Positions 11,804-20,552 of a DNA stretch of 64,000 nt are shown here, one piece after another; position 1 is the stretch's first letter, and the number at the start of each line of letters is the position of its first letter. The translations under genes were made by a program, and so were the position numbers. Source of the DNA: Sepiola atlantica (lineage: Eukaryota; Mollusca; Cephalopoda; Sepiida; Sepiolidae). The stretch covers positions 31,005,793 to 31,069,792 of the forward strand of contig OY744516.1 in the NCBI GenBank assembly GCA_963556195.1. Direction: 5' to 3'. The notes below the pieces were generated by a model that was not told the DNA's origin, ran no database searches, and was given only the letters and a program-made list of their open reading frames with translations.

Positions 11804-12071
11804 GGGAAAATGAAAAAGGAAAACCAAAAAATGGATGTTTTTTATGTGTACATCAACGTTTCGTCTTTATTTATAAGACTTCATCAGGATGATAAAATAG
11901 AGAAAAAATGTCATGCAAGTACAGATACATGTAGGGTAGACATATTGTATCTGTACTTGCATGACATTTTTTCTCTATTTTACTATCCTAATGAAGTCTT
12001 ATAAATAAAGACGAAACGTTGATGTACACATAAAAAACATCCATTTTTTGGTTTTCCTTTTTCATTTTCCC
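11804..12071. repeat. Long near-perfect hairpin element in (AT)n
   Basis: The arm 11804-11930 is the reverse complement of 11946-12071, with about 3 mismatches in 126 positions and a 15-bp loop. The outer ends are GGGAAAATGAAAAAGG and its complement. (AT)n sequence lies on the left, and after a ~33-bp unrelated segment also on the right. No open frame lies inside. An RNA read through it would form a ~126-bp duplex. It could be a foldback-type MITE, but no transposase relation was identified. Confidence 0.9.
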
Positions 12072-12102
12072 ATCACGTCGGATTACTTTCATCCTTCTCT
12101 TC

Positions 12103-12104
<2 letters not shown>

Positions 12105-12172
<68 letters not shown>

Positions 12173-12333
12173 GTATATATATTTACATATATAGATATAT
12201 AATATAAATGTAAATATAAATGTAAATATATATATATATAAATATATATATCAATATATATATAAATATATATCAATATATATACATACTAAATATTATA
12301 CATATATAATATAAATGTAAATATATATGTAAG

Positions 12334-12386
<53 letters not shown>
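12105..12386. repeat. (AT)n microsatellite cluster
   Basis: Pure (AT)n at 12105-12169, interrupted ATATAAATGTAAATAT repeats, and pure (AT)n again to about 12386. Confidence 0.95.
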
Positions 12387-12389
<3 letters not shown>

Positions 12390-12521
12390 AAATAGTAAAA
12401 AATAATTATATACAGGAAAAAGCATTAGGGGAAGAAACGTTGATTAACTCAGCTTAAGTATTATAATAAGTGTAGAAATCTTTCTTAATGCGATTTATCA
12501 TTTGTGCTCATGTTTGTGTTC

Positions 12522-12523
<2 letters not shown>

Positions 12524-12563
<40 letters not shown>
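12524..12563. repeat. (AT)n microsatellite
   Basis: Pure (AT)n after GTTCTGC. Confidence 0.95.
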
Positions 12564-12565
<2 letters not shown>

Positions 12566-13010
12566 ATAAATGAAAGAAGAGGGATAAACATGTATGAATG
12601 ACGAATCTATTTTAACTTCGATTGTTCAATACAAGGAGTACTCGGTAAAAAACATGTTTATTATTCTTTCCTTAAGCTAAGGCTTTTCAAAGATTAAAAT
12701 CTTATCATTAGAGCAATTGATGGATAAGTTGGGAGTGAAAAAGTCAAAATTCAGAATTTGGAAAAATATTAAGTAATGAAGAGTGAGAGTGTGCGTGTAA
12801 AATATATGCGGTCTGTTCAGTTGGTAAATGTCCGTCGATAAGGTGTCCAGTGAAAGGAGATTTAAAGATGGAAAAAAAGGGTTTTCGTGAAGGCAAGCGT
12901 TGAAAAAGTTCAAAAATGAAGTAAATCCAATAGAAAGATATTCACTTCAATCGTAGGTGGAACGCAGTTATTCGGAAGTAATTACTGGCGTGGGTGAAAC
13001 AAATTTTTTG
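12564..13010. other. Unassigned sequence
   Basis: No gene or repeat was recognised. The minus-strand frame at 12677-12913 has no motif. Confidence 0.35.
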
Positions 13011-13545
13011 GTGTGTGTGGGGGGGGGGTGAAAAAATTCTATTTTTTATCCTGTTTTTTTGTCAATTTAAATTTTTTTATTTTGCTTTTTTTTTCGCAAA
13101 TTTTGCTGTTTTGTAATGTTTTTTTGTTATTGTTTTTTTGTTTTTTTTAATGTTTTTTCATGTTTTTTTTTTCAATATTATTCTTTTTTCTGTCTTTGGC
13201 GTCTATTTTGATGTTTTTTGATGTTTTTTGTTCTTTTGTTTATTTTTTAATATTTTTCATGTTTTTTGTCAATATTTTGTTTTTGTTTTTGCGCCAATTT
13301 CGATGGTTTTTGTTTTGTTTTTCGTCTGTTTATTTTTTTTTGTCAATTTTTTTTTTTTGATGTTTTTTTTATACCTCGTTTGGTTTTTATATGTTTTTAA
13401 AAAAATGTTTTTCATGTTTTTTGTTATTTTTTTCTTTTTACTCTTTGGCGCCAATTTTTGTGTTTTATCTATTTTTTGGGGTTTTTTTTTTCATGTTTTT
13501 GGTGAATTTATTATTTTTTTTGTGTTTTTTGGTTATTTTAAACAG
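13010..13545. repeat. T/G-rich low-complexity tract
   Basis: A 530-bp strand almost entirely of T runs spaced by G (TGTTTTTT, ATGTTTTT). It gives F-rich frames on the plus strand and K-rich frames on the minus strand. These are composition artefacts. Confidence 0.9.
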
Positions 13546-13812
13546 GGCGCCGGATCGAGATACAGCCAGATCTGGATGCGTCTGACGATTATCCGTCGAA
13601 GTGTAGAGGTAGAATAGTATCTGTTCTATTGTCATGATACCATCCTTCCAGGCATTCCATCCTCCTTTTTTGAGATGTGTGGAGGTAATGTAGTATCTGT
13701 TCTGCTTCTAACTAGCAAAAATATGCGACCGGAAGCTTGTGCAGTATACCGCCCCTATGAAATACGTTTTATGGGGACTTATGCAGTATTGCACCTCTAT
13801 CTAATACGTTTA
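13546..13812 (+). repeat. Degenerate ~75-bp repeat units, also at 43905-44110
   Basis: TTGTCATGATACCATCCTTC at about 13630 followed by CATCCTCCTTTTTTGAG and TAGTATCTGTTCT matches a unit at 43918-43990. Later ATGAAATACGTTTTATGGGG and TCTAATACGTTTACATC are looser repeats of each other. This probably forms the 5' part of the Helitron-like element that follows. Confidence 0.45.
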
Positions 13813-13867
13813 CATCTTCTTCTTCTTCTTCTTCTTCTTCTTCTTCTTCTTCTTCTTCTTCTTCTTT
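13813..13867. repeat. (TTC)n trinucleotide repeat
   Basis: About 17 TTC units. The L-rich frame crossing it is not a gene. Confidence 0.95.
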
Positions 13868-13869
13868 TT

Positions 13870-14793
13870 CATGAGCAGGGGTACAAAAGCAGCACAGGGG
13901 TTATTTGATACAACGGGGCGCATTAATATGCGTTCTTATTTTATGATAGTGACGCTACATGAATGAACTTGATTTTTTTTCTTTGATACGACAGTTCTTA
14001 TGTATGTGCACCGGGGTAGAGATAGGTACGTATATAGTATTCGCACCAAGGCGGAGATAGGTACATATATAGCATGCGCACCGGGGCAGAGCTAGGTATG
14101 AATATAGTATGCGCACCGGGTTGAGATAGGTACGTATATAGTATGCGCACCCGGGCCGAGATAGGTATGTATATAATATGTGCACGGGGGCGGCGATAGG
14201 TACGCATATATTACGTACAATGGGGCGGCAATAGGCAATAGGTACGTATATAGTATGCTCACTAGAGAGGGCGATAGGTACGTATATAGTATGCACATCG
14301 AGGCGGCAATAGGTACATATATAGCATGCGCAGCAGGGCGGCGATAAGTATGTATATAGTATGCGCATCAGGGCGGCATTAGGTACGTATATAATATGCG
14401 CAGCGGGGCGGCAATAGGTACGTATATAGTATGCGCACAGGGGCGAAGTTAGATACGTATATAGTATGCGCACTGGGGCAGAGATAGGTACGTATATAGA
14501 AGGTACAGATAGATGTTCTACTTTTAATAGAAATATGTCATACTTTTGCCCTGGGCAATGGAAGAGGAGTGGTAGGGAAGAGACAGCTTTTACCAAAGGC
14601 AACAGGGATAAGGTGGCAACAGGGAGAAGGGGCGGTGAAATGGAGCGACCAGGGAAGAGAAACGGAGAAAGATAACGAGACGGCTATAGAGAGAGGGGGA
14701 GAAATAGAAGTTTGAATATAAAGATGTTACATACACTATTTTTCTTCTATTTTGTGTTTTTATGACCCCGAGCTACGCCGGGTAGCTCTGCTA

Positions 14794-14794
<1 letters not shown>
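13870..14794 (+). mobile_element. Helitron-like element with a 35-bp minisatellite, copy 1
   Basis: The 3' end has the palindrome GAGCTACGCCGGGTAGCTC (14770-14788) followed by TGCTAG and then T of a (TA)n tract. That is the Helitron signature: a short hairpin followed by CTRR, inserting at A/T. The body holds about 14 minisatellite units (about 13995-14500) and a purine-rich 3' segment. The same order in reverse orientation is found at 25390-26150, which supports one mobile family. No Rep/helicase sequence is present, so it is non-autonomous. The left boundary is uncertain. Confidence 0.65.
13995..14505. repeat. 35-bp minisatellite, about 14 units
   Basis: The unit is approximately GCACCGGGGCAGAGATAGGT followed by ACGTATATAGTATGC, 33-36 bp each with 10-20% variation. 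Because the complement of the unit has no stop codon in any frame and 35 is not a multiple of three, the minus strand carries a 215-codon open frame (13955-14602). Its frame cycles through RILYTYLSPP-, CAYYIRTYRRP- and HTIYVPIAAP-like peptides. This is probably incidental, though the matching copy at 25408-26061 is also open. Confidence 0.9.

Positions 14795-14861
<67 letters not shown>
14795..14861. repeat. (TA)n microsatellite
   Basis: Pure (TA)n immediately after the Helitron-like 3' terminus. Confidence 0.95.
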
Positions 14862-14865
<4 letters not shown>

Positions 14866-15075
14866 TATGACATAATCACTTATATGCTAACATGATCCAT
14901 GAATTCAATATCAACAAAATATTATTGTGTACATATGTTCCCGAAGTTTTTATTAGGAACATCTTTGCACCAGCAGATAGTAACACAAAGGAACTCAGTA
15001 CCATTTCAGTTTAACAGTGGAATTGTTAAATTACAACAAACACATTAAACCAAAATGTCCATCAATAGTCAAAAG
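14862..15075. other. Unassigned sequence
   Basis: No gene or repeat was recognised. Confidence 0.35.
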
Positions 15076-15079
15076 CAGC

Positions 15080-15122
15080 ATTATCTTAGTTTTATATATA
15101 TTTATATATATATATACTCTTA

Positions 15123-15176
<54 letters not shown>

Positions 15177-15318
15177 TATATATATATATATATATAATCT
15201 TAAATTATATATATATATTTATATATATATACTCTTAATTTATATATAAATATATGTTATTTATATATATAATCTTAATTTATATATATATATTATATAT
15301 ATATTTATATATATAATC

Positions 15319-15357
<39 letters not shown>

Positions 15358-15372
15358 AATTATATATATTTA
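15080..15372. repeat. (AT)n / TCTTAATTTATATA repeat cluster
   Basis: Blocks of (AT)n are separated by six to seven copies of a CTTAATTTATATATA spacer, giving an irregular higher-order microsatellite. Confidence 0.9.
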
Positions 15373-15439
15373 TGTGTGAACTATGAAAGTAAAATTAAAG
15401 ATTATATCTCTAAATTATACCCTATCTTGAATAGCTAGA

Positions 15440-15520
15440 TATACGAGAGAGACATAGAGAGACATAGAGAGAGAGGATGGGGGGGGGGAGAGAAATAGAT
15501 ATATATGTGTGTGTGTGTTT
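15440..15520. repeat. Simple repeats (GAGACATA)n, G9, (GT)n
   Basis: Short runs of GAGACATAGA, a nine-G run and a (TG)n tract in series. Confidence 0.85.
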
Positions 15521-15857
15521 GAAGTGAGAAAATAATGATAAAGATTATATTTTTAAAGTATATCCTAGTTAATGGTCGATACACGAGATAGAGCAAGAGT
15601 ATAAGTAGATAAGTGATGGGAATAAACTTTGACTATAATGCAATATTCATTAAATCATCAATGGTTAACACAAGTTTAATGTAAAAAAAAACTTCCTTTC
15701 TTTAATCCACGGATGTTCAAAGATATGCTCTTAACATCAGGGAAAATTCGACAGATAAGTCAGTAAAATTTACTGTAATGCAACGTTTGAAAATATAAAA
15801 ATACAAAAGACATGAAAGTACAATGTAAAAAGTTTAAAATGCAAACAAAATCATCAC
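15521..15857. other. Unassigned AT-rich sequence
   Basis: No gene or repeat was recognised. TTAAAGATTATATCTCTAAA at about 15396 recurs loosely at about 15540. Confidence 0.35.
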
Positions 15858-16325
15858 TTCTGAGTTTCCCCGGAGGTGTGACACGGAGCTAAATCATGCT
15901 GCCACACGTGGGCTGTATGACGTAGTCTTTGCTGGAAACATACGCAAAGACCATCACAGTTTGAGCGAACTTGGTCTTCATGACGCGCACGACTTTGTGT
16001 GGACTGCTATTCTGCACGCTGTGCAATTGATCTTGAGAAGAACCACATTATCTTCGGCTCAACTGTTTTTTTTGCATCGTTGAGTCGTTCCTAGGCTTTC
16101 GTAGGGCGATTATGTTAGGCCTAGGTGGTGAATAATTAGCCCTTACGACTCTTATATGAGTAGGGGTGACGATCCTCGTTCAGCGCTTTCTTCATAGTCA
16201 CCACCCCGATGATCATTGTTCTCGCAAAGGTTCGTATTGTTTTGTCTGGATTTTGCCGCACCGTTTTCGCAGCTTCTCGACAAACGATCTTTCCTCCTAG
16301 CCAGTTCTTCCACATACACGTATCA
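15858..16325 (-). pseudogene. Tc1/mariner-type transposase fragment
   Basis: On the minus strand several frames read transposase-like peptides. One has TMKKALNEDRHPYSYKSRK (DNA-binding to catalytic linker region). A later one has VWQHDLAPCHTSG near 15862-15900, a match to the second catalytic Asp motif (QDxAPxHT) of Tc1/mariner transposases. Between them, KTVEPKIMWFF resembles the segment before the first catalytic Asp, which is itself lost. At least two frame changes and several stops separate these blocks. The C-terminal third is missing, and terminal inverted repeats were not identified. Assignment to superfamily is fairly sure, to subfamily not. Confidence 0.62.
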
Positions 16326-17159
16326 ATTCTTCAGCTCACATTTTACGGCCACTAAAGTTCTCAAAGAGCACTGAGCTACAGTTAAGTTTATCATTTTTTT
16401 TTAATTAGACACAAATCATCTCAAACTCAAAAAGATATTTTGACGCTCTTCACTTCTAAATAGGTCAAATAAACAAAGGGTGACCTTACCATTGCCCAGA
16501 AAAAAACTGAGTCATTTCTTCTGCCACATTATTATTTTGTTAACTATCGCCATTTAAAATGTGTGTATCTAAGATACACTCTAATATATGAGATTTCAGA
16601 TTTATATTTTTGACACTATAGACGCTTTTCTTTACTTTTTTTTCAATCTACTTTTATACATTTATTTTTTTTAAATTTAAGTGTGTTAATATTTATTATT
16701 AGTTATCCGAAAAGTAAACTTTATCCTCCGTCTACAGTAAGTCACTGTTTAACTGCTACGATTAAGTATTATTTTACGCTATAAATGATATAAAGATAAA
16801 CATTCGCACGTTCTAGCTCTGCATACAAATTTCCATTGATCTAATGGCAGCCGGCTGCTCTCCTTTTAAGTTCCCAATAATGGTTGATAATAATGTACTA
16901 TATGTGCGTTTTTGTAAATGAATACGTTTTTTGGATTATAATATAATTTTTAAAAAAATTAGTGTGGTTTCTTATTTTGTAGGAGGGCAGTATGTTCACA
17001 TTTTGCAGTTACCCCCCCCCCCCCCACACACACACTCTCATTTTACGTTTTCTTATTTTGATTTCGGTTATTACTATTTATATCTATTATTACTCTTTTA
17101 TGTAATTATCATGTACTCACTAGGAGTCTTAACACAGTTCATCATCAATGATTACTAAC
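16326..17159. other. AT-rich unassigned sequence
   Basis: No gene was recognised. Includes a 14-base C run then (CA)n at about 17011-17035. The F/Y-rich frame at 16931-17158 is composition driven. Confidence 0.4.
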
Positions 17160-17164
17160 TGACA

Positions 17165-17535
17165 ATAACAGGTGGTGTTTCCTGAAGTCTGAGTGACAAA
17201 AGGTCTCCCCAGATTTCCAGTACTCTCATCCTCTTTCAAAAACCATTACAAATTGAGTTTGCATTATCGCAAAAGCCACTTACCATTGATTTCTCTCTGG
17301 CAACGACCATTTATCTTCTCTGGGATTTGAGAGGTCCAAGTAATCTCCACACTCTTCTAGTGGAGGTCTGGTTAGTGCTCTCTTTTCTCGGGCCTTCTAT
17401 CTTCCGTGACCCTGCACGACTATTTTGTGTGGTATCATTCGTGGCTGATACCATAACATTGGAAAAGGGCACTTTATAACACTTCTGGCAGTTTCAGTTC
17501 CATCGGGTTCACGTCGTATTCCTTCCATGTTTTTG
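17165..17535 (-). other. Possible decayed coding segment of unknown family
   Basis: On the minus strand an ATG near 17529 opens MEGIRREPDGTETARSV and IKCPFPMLWYQPRMIPHKI, with a TAG stop at about 17400. The same frame continues ALTRPPLEECGDYLDLSNP then REDKWSLPERNQ to about 17285. It is followed on that strand by ATGGTAAGTG, a good splice-donor-like sequence. The residue composition is more protein-like than the neighbours. No family was recognised. It could be an exon with a sequencing error, a pseudogene or a transposon part, or chance. Confidence 0.2.
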
Positions 17536-17559
17536 TTTATTTCTGGTGCAACTTCCACG

Positions 17560-18370
17560 TGGCTGGATTAGTGTTCGTTATTTATGTGCGTTGGTTTTAT
17601 ATTTGTCACTTTTAATTTGAACTTAATTTTTATTTTTCTCTTTACTACTCTCATTTAATATATAAATATTGTGAGCTTTACGCTCATTTTAAAATTCTCA
17701 CAGCAACTGTAAGACACCTTTTAGCAATTTTTATTGAATATTTTATCTAGCAGATATAGTTACGGGAAAATTTATATCGATAGAATTAAATAAAATCTTA
17801 CCTAGTTTAGTTTTCAGCATCTAGGTATATGGCGGTGTGAACCAAATGATATTTCTCTTTCTTTTATTTTTTTTTTATTAATTTAGTATCTGATATCTTA
17901 TATTTGATTTCAATATTAGCATGTTTATTGTTTTTTATAGCCGTGTTATAGACGTTACTTAGATATTTAAATAAATTTTCGTTCATAAAGTTATTGCTAA
18001 GCCTATATTTATGGGACTAGAAATATGTTTTAGACTTGATGAGGGTTGTTGGACTTTCGCTTCACTTATATTGTCTTAGTAGTATTTTCCAAATACAGCA
18101 CATATATATGTTTATCTAATTTAAAAGTGATAACTAAACAGTTCTTTATTTTTATGTTTGCCATTTTTTCAAACTTTAAGCCTAATTTATACATCTATCT
18201 CTATATAATTTATTGGAGTTTTCACCCATAACGATGTTTCAGTTCTTTATTATAACCTACCCATCATCTACATACAGGAGACTATCATTATTTCATTATT
18301 TTCTAATATATTTGTCAGAGTGTACAGAACATATGTAATATGTAGAAAAATAATGTAACTCTTGGGAATA
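17560..18370. other. AT-rich unassigned sequence
   Basis: No gene, tandem repeat or terminal repeat was recognised. Confidence 0.4.
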
Positions 18371-18502
18371 GTTTCGCGCAGAAACAGATAACCAGGAATA
18401 GAAAAATAATTACCAGGATCTTTCGTTCATACAGCTCACGGGATGATCGTCAGTTAACTTCTGGAGAAAAATCCCCAAGTAAAAAAAATCTAAAAATACA
18501 TC

Positions 18503-18503
<1 letters not shown>

Positions 18504-18582
<79 letters not shown>
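18504..18582. repeat. (TA)n microsatellite
   Basis: Pure (TA)n, followed to 18750 by imperfect AATTAATT repeats. Confidence 0.95.
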
Positions 18583-18586
<4 letters not shown>

Positions 18587-18751
18587 TTATAAAAAAATAA
18601 TAAATAAATTAATTAATTGAAAAAATTGATATATACAAAAATTAATTCTTAAATTAATTGATATATATATATATATAAATTTATACAAAAATAATTTATG
18701 AATTAATTAATTTAAAAAAATTAATACATACCAAAATTAATTTATAAATTA

Positions 18752-18756
<5 letters not shown>

Positions 18757-18790
<34 letters not shown>
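18757..18790. repeat. (TA)n microsatellite
   Basis: Pure (TA)n. Confidence 0.9.
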
Positions 18791-18792
<2 letters not shown>

Positions 18793-19260
18793 ACATTTGA
18801 AGCCAAAACAACGCATATATTTTCTTTTAAATAAATATTCATTTATTTAAATTCAACTAAGCTTCGACTGTAAAAAGTCATCTTCAGGAAATTGTAACAT
18901 GTTTTTCTTTTTCTTTTTTTTTCGTGACATAATATAGCTAGAAAATCTGTATGGTCTTGCAACGCTGATGTTTTTTGGTAAAATGTCTTTATCATGAGGT
19001 AGCGCGGGCGCACGTGAATGTATTAAAAGTTGGTTCTTCTTTTTGAAAACGTTGGGTAATATGAATAAGAAATTTTAAAAATATATATTAATATTTTAAT
19101 TATTTTCAAATCGTATTCTAAATAAAGACTACATAACATAGAAACCAAGTAGTTTTCAGCTGTTTTTTTCGCGATGTTTTTTTTTTTTCAGTCATACAAT
19201 GTAACACCAAATTTATTTAAGCAGCGTCTTTCCCCAAAACAGGATTACGGTAGCGGACTC

Positions 19261-19640
19261 ATCTGTATCCTGCAAAAAGAAACAAACAATAAAAAAAACA
19301 ATGACTCTACCCAATAAATAAATTATATTGGATATAAAATAATGTAAAATAATGTATCTGTGAACGGACTACTATTTAAGATGCGTTTAAATGTGATATT
19401 TCAATTCTAAATACAAGAACAACTCCATTTACAAGAGTATGTGAGCACTAATAAACCCTCATTACTTTACTTTCTATGTTTTATTTTCACCCCCAACCAA
19501 ATGCCCTTCTTGAAAATAAATCAATATGTTGAGTATACAACGCTTGTACGACCCGGAACGTGTTATGAAATCGTTTACGTGTGCCTAATGGCTAAGGTTT
19601 CAGGCGGAAAATAACGAATTTTATACTAAATAAGTATAAA
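19261..19640. other. Unassigned sequence
   Basis: No gene or repeat was recognised. Confidence 0.35.
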
Positions 19641-20400
19641 GCGCGATTACTGCGTCCGCCATTCTCTTATGCTGTTGAATAAAGCACAGTAAATATAAAA
19701 TGACCTAAAGTCCATAAAACTGTCCACCAGAATACAATGAAGACATAAAACCATGATAGACAATGCCAAATAAGCGTTCATACGCCGTATCTTACTGGCT
19801 GCGTAGTCAGAGTACGAAAATGGCTTCTGAATAATGAAGATTTCGCTTACCATAAACCTTTCAGTGAGAAAACGTAGTTCGAGATCCGCCGCCACTATCA
19901 TCATACTTTCCCAACGTTGTGCGCAAAAGTTAACAAGATGACGATTTTGCCACAGCCACCAGCATCCGCACGGTACGAGTTCTGTTATCTTTATCTCTCA
20001 TATCCCGTCCCCTCATCTTCCCTCGGATTATTACGACCACTTCTATCACCTCAGCCCGACGCCCTATTAAGAGAGTAGCCGACATGGTCCTTCCATCAGC
20101 AATAACTGTAAATTCAATCGCTTTACAGCGCTGTCACTCTCAGCTTTTAATTGACGAGAAGTATTTTACTTTCTTCGACTCAAACTCTGCTCGCAGAGTT
20201 CTCCATTAAGTTGGAACTTGACGCGGCCAATTCAACGCTAGCTAGCACAACAAACGCTCGCGCACGACGCCTAATATTCTAACGCATGCGCTGTGAACCT
20301 TTTAAATGCGCACACATTAATATGAAGCCAGGCGCCATTTAATTCAGTAGACATGCGAATATCGATGTTTTTTTTTTACACATAGGTTCGAGTAAGCACG
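19641..20400. other. CpG-richer stretch, possible promoter or unmethylated island
   Basis: Compared with its AT-rich surroundings, this stretch keeps many CpGs (GCGCGATTACTGCGTCCGCC, AACGCTCGCGCACGACGCC, GCGCCATTT). It has no simple repeats. This is compatible with a regulatory region or first exon, but no TATA box, initiator or splice sites could be assigned with confidence. Confidence 0.3.
19647..19904 (-). other. 85-codon open frame with a possible internal signal peptide
   Basis: The frame starts MMIVAADLELRFLTERFM. An internal Met begins MNAYLALSIMVLCLHCILVD, a hydrophobic stretch resembling a signal peptide or membrane segment, with 24 residues after it ending REWRTQ. It sits in the CpG-richer stretch, which makes it slightly more interesting than other short frames. 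No family, prohormone cleavage sites or splice support were found, and it may be chance. Confidence 0.15.
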
Positions 20401-20552
20401 CACATCTTAAAACACTCAACCTAAACAGACCATTACGAACGTTTAAATAAGCTGAGCGTCACACAATTGCAAAATTAAAAGAATAAAAAACAAACAAACA
20501 ACTGAACCACTCTTGAGATGCGGCCAGTAAATATGCGTGTTTAGCGAAACAC

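Larger units (their letters stand above)
18370..19260 (+). repeat. Dispersed hairpin-arm/AT element, copy 1
   Basis: Three segments appear in the same order as at 51060-51480. They are ATTACCAGGATCTTTCGTTC with CTTCTGGAGAAAAATC (about 18410-18475), a (TA)n block, and AATTATTTTCAAATCGTATTC to AGCTGTTT and AACAGGATTACGG (about 19090-19250). Identity is low to moderate, so the relation is inferred from order plus several short blocks. In this copy about 300 bp of TTAATTAATT-type AT sequence and an arm with AAGCTTCGACTG/GTCATCTTCAGG (about 18860-18890) lie between them. Confidence 0.45.

Noticed and set aside
13160..13617. F-rich membrane-protein-like frames
   Set aside because: They come from a T/G homopolymer-like tract. 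Overlapping frames are all equally open.
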